This document shows positions 35,948-43,749 of a stretch of DNA of 64,000 nucleotides, in pieces; position 1 is the stretch's first letter; every line of letters starts with the position of its first letter. The stretch is from Achromobacter veterisilvae (GTDB taxonomy: Bacteria; Pseudomonadota; Gammaproteobacteria; Burkholderiales; Burkholderiaceae_B): positions 62,001-126,000 of the forward strand of contig NZ_UFQC01000018.1 in assembly GCF_900496975.1 (NCBI RefSeq), in the 5' to 3' direction. A model generated the notes under the pieces. The model worked only from the letters and a program-made list of their open reading frames with translations, was not told the origin of the DNA and searched no databases. Both the position numbers and the translations under genes were made by a program.

Positions 35948-36484
35948 ATGACCAACGCATTCCAAGCAAGCTTCGCCCGCGAAGGCGGCCGCCGCCACCG
36001 TATCGCGGTGATAGACGGCCCGAACATGTCCAACCTGGGCGCGCGCAGCAAGAAGGTATACGGCAAGATCGGCTCGCTGGATGAACTGAAGGCGTATGTC
36101 GCCGATTTCGGTAAGCAACTGGGCGTGGAAGTGGAGAGCTTTTCCTCCAACCACCAGGGCGACATTCTCGAATTCATCCATGCCTCGGCCGACCGGGTCG
36201 ACGGCTACATCATCAACCCGGCCGGCCTGACGACGGTCGGCGAGGGCGTGCGCCATGCGCTCGAGGATACCGGCCGCCCCGTGATGGAAGTCCATTTTTC
36301 CAACATCTCCGCGTCCGCGGGCGCCGCCCGCGGCCTGGGCGGAGGCAGCATCAATTCCAGCTTTACGCACACGGCCACCGGCCTGTGCATGGGAATGCGG
36401 CAGTACAGCTACATCGGCGCGCTGGTGGCGCTGACCCTGAGCCTGGACGATGCGGATTTTCTGGGCGCGCAGGCCGAGTCCTGA
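35948..36484 (+). CDS. Type II 3-dehydroquinate dehydratase-like protein, active site altered
   Basis: A 178-residue AroQ-fold protein. Preserved from the family are IAVIDGPNMSNLG, Arg33 and Tyr38 (loop ARSKKVYG, positions of the catalytic Arg and Tyr), Asn90 in IINPAG and Glu114/His116 in MEVHFSN. The strongly conserved active-site His of the THTS motif is Thr96 (GLTTVGEG), and the HAREEFR segment has become SASAGAAR with a Gly/Ser/Asn-rich insertion before the last helices. It lies in a degradation operon, not near shikimate genes. It may use a different cyclic substrate; dehydroquinase activity is doubtful. GGAGAC ribosome site. Confidence 0.78.
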   Translation: MTNAFQASFAREGGRRHRIAVIDGPNMSNLGARSKKVYGKIGSLDELKAYVADFGKQLGVEVESFSSNHQGDILEFIHASADRVDGYIINPAGLTTVGEGVRHALEDTGRPVMEVHFSNISASAGAARGLGGGSINSSFTHTATGLCMGMRQYSYIGALVALTLSLDDADFLGAQAES

Positions 36485-36604
36485 GCCGAAGCAACCGGTC
36501 CGGCGCCGCCTGGGGCCAGCGCCGGTACACATCAATGACGCTTCCCACGGTCCCGCGGCCCTATCGCCCGCGGGCCGGAGAAGGAAGAACTAGGAGACAC
36601 TCTC

Positions 36605-37615
36605 ATGCAGACCTTTACCCGTCGTCAGATCATCGCCGGTGCCGCGGCATTGGCCGGTTCGGCCCTGCTGCCGCGCTATGCGCGCGCGGCTGAATTCATA
36701 TTCAAGATCGCCAGCGACACGCCGGCCTCGCACCCGTGCAACGTGCGCACGCTGGAAGCGGCGGAACGCATCAAGGAAGAGACCGGCGGGCGCGTCGAGA
36801 TCCGCCTGTTCCCGAACAACCAGTTGGGCGCCGGCCCCGACATGCTGGGCCAGTTGCGCTCGGGCGCGCTGGAGTTCTTTATGTATTCCACCCAGCTCGT
36901 CGCGCCGCTGGTCGCGCATTGCGCGTTGCCGGGCGTGGGGTTTGCGTTCAAGGACACGAACACGGCGCTGAGCGCCATGGACGGTGAGTTGGGCGGCTAC
37001 CTGCGCAAGCAGATCGAGAAGTCCGGCCTGATCACCATGCCCAAGGTATGGACCAGCGGCTACCGCCAGGTCACCAGCAGCGAAAAGCCGATCCTGACGC
37101 CGGGCGACTTCGACGGCTTCAAGATCCGGGTGCCGGCCAGCCCGATGTGGGTGTCGTTGTTCAAGGGCTTTGGCGCCAGCCCCACCGCCATCAACTTCTC
37201 CGAGCTGTACACGTCGTTGCAGACGAAGGTGGTCAACGGGCAGGAAAACCCGCTGGTCATCATCGAAACCAACCGCCTGTTCGAGGTGCAGCAATACTGC
37301 GCCCTGACCAACCATATGTGGGACGCGTACTGGGTGCTGGGCAACCGCCGCGCCTGGGGCCGCCTGCCGGCGGACTTGCAGGCGGTCGTTTCCAAGCACT
37401 TCGACCAATCGGCGCTGGACCAGCGCGCCGACATGGCCAAGCAGGAACTGAGCCTGCGCGACAGCCTGGGCGCCAAGGGCCTGAAGTTCAACGACATCGA
37501 AATCGACGCGTTCCGCCAGAAGCTGGCGGCTTCGGGGTACTACGCCGACTGGAAGCAGAAGTTCGGTCCCGAGGCTTGGAGCATCCTGGAAAAGTACGCG
37601 GGAGCGCTGAGCTGA
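36605..37615 (+). CDS. dctP: TRAP transporter periplasmic solute receptor DctP
   Basis: A 336-residue receptor with a Tat-like leader (FTRRQIIAG, hydrophobic core, cleavage near YARAAE). The ligand-clamp region VVNGQENPLVIIE corresponds to the conserved NPL motif of DctP proteins. It starts after a 120-nt gap with a GGAGAC ribosome site, and its stop is 1 nt from the fused permease start. It probably imports the acid degraded by the enzymes encoded upstream. Confidence 0.92.
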   Translation: MQTFTRRQIIAGAAALAGSALLPRYARAAEFIFKIASDTPASHPCNVRTLEAAERIKEETGGRVEIRLFPNNQLGAGPDMLGQLRSGALEFFMYSTQLVAPLVAHCALPGVGFAFKDTNTALSAMDGELGGYLRKQIEKSGLITMPKVWTSGYRQVTSSEKPILTPGDFDGFKIRVPASPMWVSLFKGFGASPTAINFSELYTSLQTKVVNGQENPLVIIETNRLFEVQQYCALTNHMWDAYWVLGNRRAWGRLPADLQAVVSKHFDQSALDQRADMAKQELSLRDSLGAKGLKFNDIEIDAFRQKLAASGYYADWKQKFGPEAWSILEKYAGALS

Positions 37616-37616
37616 A

Positions 37617-39494
37617 ATGAGCGCCCCTATGCATATCCAACCGCCGGGTCAGGCGGCTGACACCGCCGGACGACGGTTCCTGGGATGGGTGGACCGGGCG
37701 ATCGGCGCATTGGTTGAAATCCCGGTCGCATTGCTGGTCATCGCGGAAATCGCCGTCCTGTTCGCGGGCGTGGTGTCGCGCTATGTCCTGCATCATCCGT
37801 TGGTCTGGTCGGACGAACTGGCGTCTATCCTGTTCCTCTGGTTGGCCATGCTCGGGGCCGTGGTGGCGTTCCGCCGCGGCGAGCACATGCGCATGACCGC
37901 CCTGGTCAATGCCGCCACGCCCGGCTGGCGCGCGCTGTTCGACGTGGTGGCGATCGCCGCTTCGCTGGCGTTCCTGGTGCTGATCGTCGCTCCTTCGTAC
38001 GAGTATGCGGTCGAGGAGTCGTTCATCACGACGTCCGCGCTGGAAATCATGAACTCCTGGCGCGCGGCGGCGCTTCCGGTCGGGGTGGTGCTGATGGCGG
38101 TGGTGGCCGTGCTGCGCCTCCTGACCCATGGCAATGTGCGCATGGTGCTCGCGGCCGTCGCGGGCGTGACGGCCTTGTGCGTCGTCATGTACCTGCTGCA
38201 GCCGATGCTCATGGGCCTGGGCAACATCAACCTGCTTATCTTCTTCGTGGGCGTGGTCGGGCTGACCGTGCTGATGGGCGTGCCCATCGCGTTCTGCTTC
38301 GGCCTGGCCACCTTCGGCTACCTGGCGCTCACGACCACCATGCCCTTGATGGTGGTCGTGGGGCGCATGGACGAGGGGATGTCGCACCTGATCCTGCTTG
38401 CCGTTCCCTTGTTCGTGTTCCTGGGCCTGCTGATCGAGATGACGGGCATGGCCCGGGCCATGGTCGGTTTCCTGGCCAGCTTGCTGGGGCACGTCCGGGG
38501 CGGCTTGTCGTACGTGCTGATCGGGGCGATGTACCTGGTGTCGGGCATCTCGGGGTCGAAAGCGGCCGACATGGCGGCCATCGCGCCGGTGCTGTTTCCG
38601 GAAATGGAAAAGCGCGGGGCGAACCGGGGCGACCTGGTCGCGCTGCTGTCGGCCACGGGCGCGCAGACGGAAACGGTGCCGCCCAGCCTGGTGCTGATCA
38701 CGATCGGCTCGGTGACCGGCGTGTCGATCGCGGCGCTCTTCACCGGCGGGCTGATGCCGGCCGTGGTGCTGGGCGCGATGCTGTGCCTGGTCGTCTGGTG
38801 GCGCCATCGTGGCGAAGACCTCTCGAACATCGAGCGCGCGACCGGCCGCCACATCCTGCGCACCCTGGTGATCGCCTTGCCGGCCATCGCCTTGCCCTTC
38901 GTGATCCGCGCCGCGGTGATCGAAGGTGTGGCCACGGCGACCGAAGTGTCGACCATCGGCATTGTCTATTCAGTGCTGGCCGGCATCTTCATCTACCGCC
39001 AGTTCGAATGGCGGCGCCTGAAAAAGATGCTGGTGGACACCGCGTCGCTCTCCGGGGCGATCCTGCTGATCATCGGCGCGGCCACGGGCATGGCCTGGGC
39101 CCTGACGCAATCGGGCTTCTCGCAGAGCCTGGCCGCGTTCATGGCCGACCTGCCCGGCGGACGAGGGATGTTCCTGGCCGTTTCGATCCTGGCGTTCATT
39201 GTGCTGGGCAGCCTGCTCGAAGGCATTCCCGCCATCGTGCTGTTCGGGCCCTTGATGTTCCCGATCGCGCAGACCATGGGCGTCAACGAAATCCACTACG
39301 CCATGGTGGTCGTTCTTTCGATGGGCCTGGGCCTGTTCGCGCCGCCGTTCGGCGTGGGCTATTACTCCGCGTGCGCGATCAGCCGGATCACGCCCGACGA
39401 AGGCATGCGGCACATCTGGGGCTACATGGGCGCGCTGCTGCTGGGGTTGATCGTGGTGGCGGTGTTCCCCTGGTTCTCGATCGGCTTTCTCTGA
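37617..39494 (+). CDS. TRAP transporter fused permease DctQM
   Basis: A single 625-residue inner-membrane protein joining the small and large TRAP permeases. Residues 1-about 165 are DctQ-like (SRYVLHHPLVWSDELASILF), about 180-215 is a linker with an extra helix, and the rest is DctM (VLMGVPIAFCFG, SGISGSKAADMAAIAP, PPSLVLITIG, APPFGVGYYSACA). The fused form contrasts with the separate dctQ and dctM at 11.7-13.5 kb. The C-terminus looks complete. The stop is followed in the same frame by an SDR fragment. Confidence 0.93.
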   Translation: MSAPMHIQPPGQAADTAGRRFLGWVDRAIGALVEIPVALLVIAEIAVLFAGVVSRYVLHHPLVWSDELASILFLWLAMLGAVVAFRRGEHMRMTALVNAATPGWRALFDVVAIAASLAFLVLIVAPSYEYAVEESFITTSALEIMNSWRAAALPVGVVLMAVVAVLRLLTHGNVRMVLAAVAGVTALCVVMYLLQPMLMGLGNINLLIFFVGVVGLTVLMGVPIAFCFGLATFGYLALTTTMPLMVVVGRMDEGMSHLILLAVPLFVFLGLLIEMTGMARAMVGFLASLLGHVRGGLSYVLIGAMYLVSGISGSKAADMAAIAPVLFPEMEKRGANRGDLVALLSATGAQTETVPPSLVLITIGSVTGVSIAALFTGGLMPAVVLGAMLCLVVWWRHRGEDLSNIERATGRHILRTLVIALPAIALPFVIRAAVIEGVATATEVSTIGIVYSVLAGIFIYRQFEWRRLKKMLVDTASLSGAILLIIGAATGMAWALTQSGFSQSLAAFMADLPGGRGMFLAVSILAFIVLGSLLEGIPAIVLFGPLMFPIAQTMGVNEIHYAMVVVLSMGLGLFAPPFGVGYYSACAISRITPDEGMRHIWGYMGALLLGLIVVAVFPWFSIGFL

Positions 39495-40139
39495 AAGCAA
39501 TCGCGCAGCTCGGTCGAGGCGGGGCGGGCGCTGGCGGCCGAGCTGGGGTCGGCCGCCCACGTGCAGGCTGATCTGGCCAATGACGCGGACCGGGTGAAGC
39601 TGGTCCGCGAGGCGATCGCGGTGTGGGGGCGGCTCGACGTCCTGGTCAACAACGCCGGGATCAGCCGCGTCATCCCGCATGCGGATCTGGCCGCGGCCAC
39701 GCCGGACGTCTGGCAGCAATTGCATGAAGTCAACGTCGTTGCCCCTTTCCGCCTGGTGGCGCAGGCGCAATCCGCGCTGCGCGATGCCGCGGCGCGCGGC
39801 AGGCCCGGCTGCGTCGTCAACGTCAGTTCGCACGCTGGCGTCCGGCCCAAGGGCGCATCCATTCCTTACGCCGCGACCAAGGCGGCGTTGAACCACGTTA
39901 CCCGCCTGCTTGCGCTTTCCCTGGCCCCGGACATCCGCGTGAACGCCGTCGCGCCGGGCTTGGTCGATACGCCGCTTACGGCGGACTGGACGCAGGCGCA
40001 GCAGCTTTGGAAAGAGCGCTCGCCGATGCGCCGGGCGGCCAGTCCCGAGGATATCGCCCAGGCCGTTTCATTGCTGGTGGGTTCTGACTACCTGACCGGG
40101 GAAATCCTGCTATCGGATGGGGGGCTGAACCTGACGTAG
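39495..40139 (+). pseudogene. 5'-truncated short-chain dehydrogenase
   Basis: From the codon after the dctQM stop the same frame reads SDR sequence starting at about family residue 38 (EAGRALAAELGSAAH, then VQADLAND). NNAG, the catalytic Ser (NVSS) and YAATK are intact, and the C-terminus is complete (LSDGGLNLT). The cofactor motif TGxxxGxG and first two strands are absent. The first possible internal start is GTG 39561, giving 192 residues. A deletion that removed the SDR start and fused the remnant to the dctQM end is the simplest explanation. Its last 30 nt overlap the convergent DUF4105 gene. Confidence 0.8.
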
Positions 40140-41150
40140 CAAGCCCGCCGTCCCATTCGGCAGCCTTGCCGTCACGCCCGGCACGCCAAGGCGGATGTTG
40201 CGGGAGTACTGGGAGGCGTCCCGGGTCGCGCGGGCCCGTTCGGTGTAGTTGCCGGCGCGCCGGTACGCCTGGGGGCTGTCCGCGCCTTGAAGCGCGCCCA
40301 GGCTGTAGAGATATTCCGGCAGGTAGCCCGACAACAGCAGCCGGTAGTCCATCGGCAGCCCGGGCACGACCTGGTCGGCCAGGCGGTACACGATGGTGGC
40401 GCAGTTGGCCGTCAGCGAATTGTAGAAGCGGGGCTTGCGCACCAGCCGGTTGGCCGTGGCCACGTACGACAGCAGCAGTTCGCGGGCCGCGCCTTCGGGC
40501 ATGCGCACCCGGTACAGGTAGCCGTCCTCGCCGCGCACGTTGGTGCGCACGCGCAGGCTGTCTTCCTCGGTAGAGGCCAGCACCGCCAGTTCGTATTGCC
40601 GGAAGAATCCGCCGATCTCCGAGAACGTGTCGTTCAGCTTGCGGCGGATCTCGACCGAGAACATCAGGTACTGCCCGTCGTCGAAGCCGAACGACACCAT
40701 GGCGTGGGCGATCGCGGGCCGGCCCCAATAGGACAGCGCCAGGTCCACCGAAGCCAGGCGCGACAGGTCGTAGACGCGGGTCTCCCAGCGTTCTCCGTAG
40801 TCGGTGCGCGAGCGCCAGTCGAAGTTGCGGACGTTGTGCAGGGTGACGATGCCGCCATCCACCGAACCGTGGGTCTGGCGGGCGACCTCGGGCATCCACT
40901 GGCGTTCGTTGGACGGGCGCACGCTCAGCCGCCACCAGGCCAGCAAGGCCAGCAGCAGGACGCCGAACAGTCCGGCAAGGAGGAAACTGCCGCGCGCCAG
41001 GCCGGCCAGCGCCGCGGCCGCCAGCGCCAGCCAGGCCGCGGGCGGGACGGCGCGCGCGCGCCGTCCCAGCGGGGGCTGGAACCAGAAGGCGAGTGCGCCC
41101 CAGCCCGCCCCGGCCAGCACGGCCAATCCGATCGCGGCCTGGAGGATCAT
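40110..41150 (-). CDS. DUF4105-type membrane protein (possible Cys-peptidase-like domain)
   Basis: A 346-residue protein with two or three N-terminal membrane segments (residues 1-about 85) followed by a large domain resembling DUF4105/Lnb-N-type sequences: VTLHNVRNFDWRSRTDY, AHAMVSFGF and a TANCATIVY motif whose Asn-Cys is typical of this papain-like group. The domain would lie in the periplasm if the helices insert as predicted. ATG 41150 has GGAG upstream. It follows the HdeD-like gene by 16 nt, so both form an operon. Function is unknown; lipoprotein or peptidoglycan processing are only possibilities. Confidence 0.75.
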   Translation of the reverse strand: MILQAAIGLAVLAGAGWGALAFWFQPPLGRRARAVPPAAWLALAAAALAGLARGSFLLAGLFGVLLLALLAWWRLSVRPSNERQWMPEVARQTHGSVDGGIVTLHNVRNFDWRSRTDYGERWETRVYDLSRLASVDLALSYWGRPAIAHAMVSFGFDDGQYLMFSVEIRRKLNDTFSEIGGFFRQYELAVLASTEEDSLRVRTNVRGEDGYLYRVRMPEGAARELLLSYVATANRLVRKPRFYNSLTANCATIVYRLADQVVPGLPMDYRLLLSGYLPEYLYSLGALQGADSPQAYRRAGNYTERARATRDASQYSRNIRLGVPGVTARLPNGTAGLLRQVQPPIR

Positions 41151-41166
41151 GGCGCTGCCGCGGCCA

Positions 41167-42564
41167 TCACCGGGCTTCCGCTTGCGAGGATTCGCCGCGC
41201 GCGTTGCGGGCGGCGGCCTCGCGGTCCTGGCTGCGCCAGCCGGCGCGCAACTGGGAAATCTGGCGGACGGCCGCCTGCGACATCTTCCACCAGCCGAAGG
41301 GGCGCGGGTCGGCCAGCATGCTGAGCGCGCGCGCATAGTCCAGCGTCAGGCCCGGGGTCCAGGCCATGGTCAGGGCGCGCTTGCGGATCTGCGCCGCCAC
41401 CCAGAGTTCCGGCGTCAGCAGCAGGCGCAGCAGCACCCGCCATCCGGCCCCGGGGCCGTGCAGGCGGCCCACTACGCCGTCCAGCGCCGCTTCCAGGCCG
41501 TTGGACACGGAACTGGAGCAGTTGCGGTGGGTGAGGTTGTAGGTCGTGTTTTGGCGGTAGCCGTCCCAGAATGCCTGTAGTTTGGCCGCGTCGTAATTGC
41601 GGATGCGCACCTGCATCGTGGACGGGCACCAGGCCCGGGACTCGGTCGGGTAATCGGGCTGGAACACGCCGGGCACGTTGTTGTCGGCCGTGGCGCGCAA
41701 CAGCGTGCCGAACTGTTCGGGGGAATGGTCGATCTCCTGCGCCGGATACAGGCTGATGTACACGCCCTCGGGCGATTCCATCGCGGCGTGGCCGGTGGAC
41801 ACCACGCCGTTGACGTCGACGGCCGCGATGTAGCGGTCCACCACCGGATAATTGCGCGTCTCCGTCTTGGCCGAACCGGATGGCGTCCAGACGTGGACCG
41901 TCAGCGCGCGCTCGGATGCCAGCGGCGGCCCGTCGAATACCGTTTGCGCCGAGGCGCCGGCTCGGGTCGGCATGAAGTCCGGATGCGGGTTGGCGTCCAG
42001 GGCGGGGTTGGAGTCCAGGCGGCGGACGCGGTGCGCCAGCGCCAGCAGCTTCAACCCCGAGAACGCCAGGAACAGTCCCAGGCAGTACGGCACGGTGCCC
42101 ACGTAATGGGTGGGGTAGGGCTGGAAAAAGAAGATCGCCAGCAGTATCTCGGCCACGCCGGATGCGAACACGTAGCGCCAGCGTTCATAGCGCACGACAT
42201 ACGCGGCGGAGCATTGCATCAGCCCGTCGACCAGGAACAGCAGGCCGAAAATCATGGACAGCACGAAGTGCCCGTGGTGGTGGCCGGCCAGGACCAGGAC
42301 GCCCGCGGCCAGCACCATGATCCCTTTGGCATAGCGCAGCACCCGCTGTCCTCCCACTCCCGACTTGGCGATGGCCAGCGTCGCCAGGCCCTCGATCACG
42401 AAGAGCGCGGCGAAGAAGTTCAGCGGGAAATAAATGGCGTTGTCCAGCGCGTCGACGAAAACCGCGATGCCGGCGACCAGGAACAGCCAGCCGGCGACCG
42501 CCAGGGCGCGGGCGCGCTTGCGCAGATAGTCGACGCCAAGCAGCAATAAGACCAGATGACCCAT
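41167..42564 (-). CDS. HdeD-like (DUF308) membrane protein with C-terminal NC-motif domain
   Basis: A 465-residue two-part protein. Residues 1-about 195 form six hydrophobic segments like the HdeD/DUF308 family (VFVDALDNAIYFPLNFFAALFVIEG, GLLFLVDGL). Residues about 215-465 are a soluble domain with YISLYP, SPEQFG and YNLTHRNCSSSV, an Asn-Cys motif reminiscent of the one in its downstream partner. A fusion of an acid-stress-type membrane module with a possible papain-like domain is unusual. AAAGGAG lies before ATG 42564. The pair may act together at the cell envelope; no function is established. Confidence 0.72.
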   Translation of the reverse strand: MGHLVLLLLGVDYLRKRARALAVAGWLFLVAGIAVFVDALDNAIYFPLNFFAALFVIEGLATLAIAKSGVGGQRVLRYAKGIMVLAAGVLVLAGHHHGHFVLSMIFGLLFLVDGLMQCSAAYVVRYERWRYVFASGVAEILLAIFFFQPYPTHYVGTVPYCLGLFLAFSGLKLLALAHRVRRLDSNPALDANPHPDFMPTRAGASAQTVFDGPPLASERALTVHVWTPSGSAKTETRNYPVVDRYIAAVDVNGVVSTGHAAMESPEGVYISLYPAQEIDHSPEQFGTLLRATADNNVPGVFQPDYPTESRAWCPSTMQVRIRNYDAAKLQAFWDGYRQNTTYNLTHRNCSSSVSNGLEAALDGVVGRLHGPGAGWRVLLRLLLTPELWVAAQIRKRALTMAWTPGLTLDYARALSMLADPRPFGWWKMSQAAVRQISQLRAGWRSQDREAAARNARGESSQAEAR

Positions 42565-42741
42565 TGTTCTCGGGGCTCCTTTCGCGTATCCGGGGAGGGG
42601 ATGCGGTGGATTTTCCTGCTTGCGGCTGCCGCGTCATGGCGGGGACCCGCTCGGTCGAAAATAAGGGCCGGGACAACTCCCGTCAATGGGATATCCTGCC
42701 CATCGCGTTAAGGAATGTTTCGCCGCACCGCGGGCCGGCCC

Positions 42742-43677
42742 TCAGGGGCGCGCGGCGCCCGCCGCGTCCACGTACAGCGCGTAGAGGCATTGGCCGGCCG
42801 CCATGAAGAGCCGGTTGCGCCGGGCGCCGCCGAAGCACAGGTTGGCGCAGCGGTCGGGCAGGGCGATGCGGCCTATCGGCACGCCGTCCGGCGCGAACAC
42901 CATCACCCCGTTCAGCCCCGGGCCCGGCCCCCAGCCGGCCCAGACATTGCCGTCCGTGTCGCAGCGCATGCCGTCGGGTATGCCCTGTTCGCCCGCGTCC
43001 ACGAAAGTGCGCGCCTGCGCCAGCGTCCGGCCGTCCCGGACTTCGTAGACCCGGATGCGGTTGGGCTGGCAGCCGTTTTCGGCGATGTACAGTAGGCTTT
43101 CGTCGGGCGAAAAGCACAGCCCGTTCGGATTCAGGATGTCCGAGGCGACCACCTCCAGTCGGCCGGTGCCCGGGTCGAGCCGGTACACGTGGGTCGGCAG
43201 TTCGGGCTCCGACTTGTATCCCTCGTAATTGTTGAGAATGCCGAAGACGGGATCCGTGAACCAGATCGAATGGTCGCTTTTCACGACGATGTCGTTGGGC
43301 GAGTTCAGCCGCCGTCCCTCGTACCGGTCGGCCAGCACCGTCAAGGTTCCGTCGTATTCCGTGCGCACCACCCGGCGCCCGCCGTGTTCGCAGGTCAACA
43401 GGCGGCCGTGGCGGTCCCGCGTGTTGCCGTTGGCGTGGCCCGAGTGGCCGCGGTAGACGGACACGGCGCCGCTTTCCTCGTCCCATCGCATGATGCGGTT
43501 GTTCGGGATGTCGCTCCACAGCAGATATCTGCCGTCACCGAACCAGACAGGCCCTTCCCCGTAGCGGGCGCCCGTCGCCAGGCGCTCGACCGCCGCGTTG
43601 CCGATGCGGTATTTCAGGAAACGGGGATCGAGCACCTCGATGGCCGGATCCGGATAGCTCTCGCTGGGCTGCCACAT
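42742..43677 (-). CDS. SMP-30/gluconolactonase family protein
   Basis: A 311-residue six-bladed beta-propeller hydrolase that opens sugar or related lactones with a divalent metal. The metal-site segments are YGEGPVWF (Glu), RLNSPNDIVV (Asn), ILNPNGLCFSPDE (Asn) and IPDGMRCDTDGNVW (Asp). There is no signal peptide. A strong GGAGGAGG precedes ATG 43677. It lies 72 nt from murA on the same strand; CCGTT-N6-AACGG at about 43690-43710 is a possible operator. A free-standing metabolic gene with unknown lactone. Confidence 0.9.
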   Translation of the reverse strand: MWQPSESYPDPAIEVLDPRFLKYRIGNAAVERLATGARYGEGPVWFGDGRYLLWSDIPNNRIMRWDEESGAVSVYRGHSGHANGNTRDRHGRLLTCEHGGRRVVRTEYDGTLTVLADRYEGRRLNSPNDIVVKSDHSIWFTDPVFGILNNYEGYKSEPELPTHVYRLDPGTGRLEVVASDILNPNGLCFSPDESLLYIAENGCQPNRIRVYEVRDGRTLAQARTFVDAGEQGIPDGMRCDTDGNVWAGWGPGPGLNGVMVFAPDGVPIGRIALPDRCANLCFGGARRNRLFMAAGQCLYALYVDAAGAARP

Positions 43678-43749
43678 GGAGACCTCCTCCCGTTTCGCGC
43701 AACGGAGCGTGCGGGTCTGGAAAGTATAGGCCCGCGCCGGCCGGCCGGA

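Noticed and set aside
35948-36484. Calling this gene aroQ
   Set aside because: An active-site His is missing and the operon is catabolic, so the shikimate symbol would be misleading.
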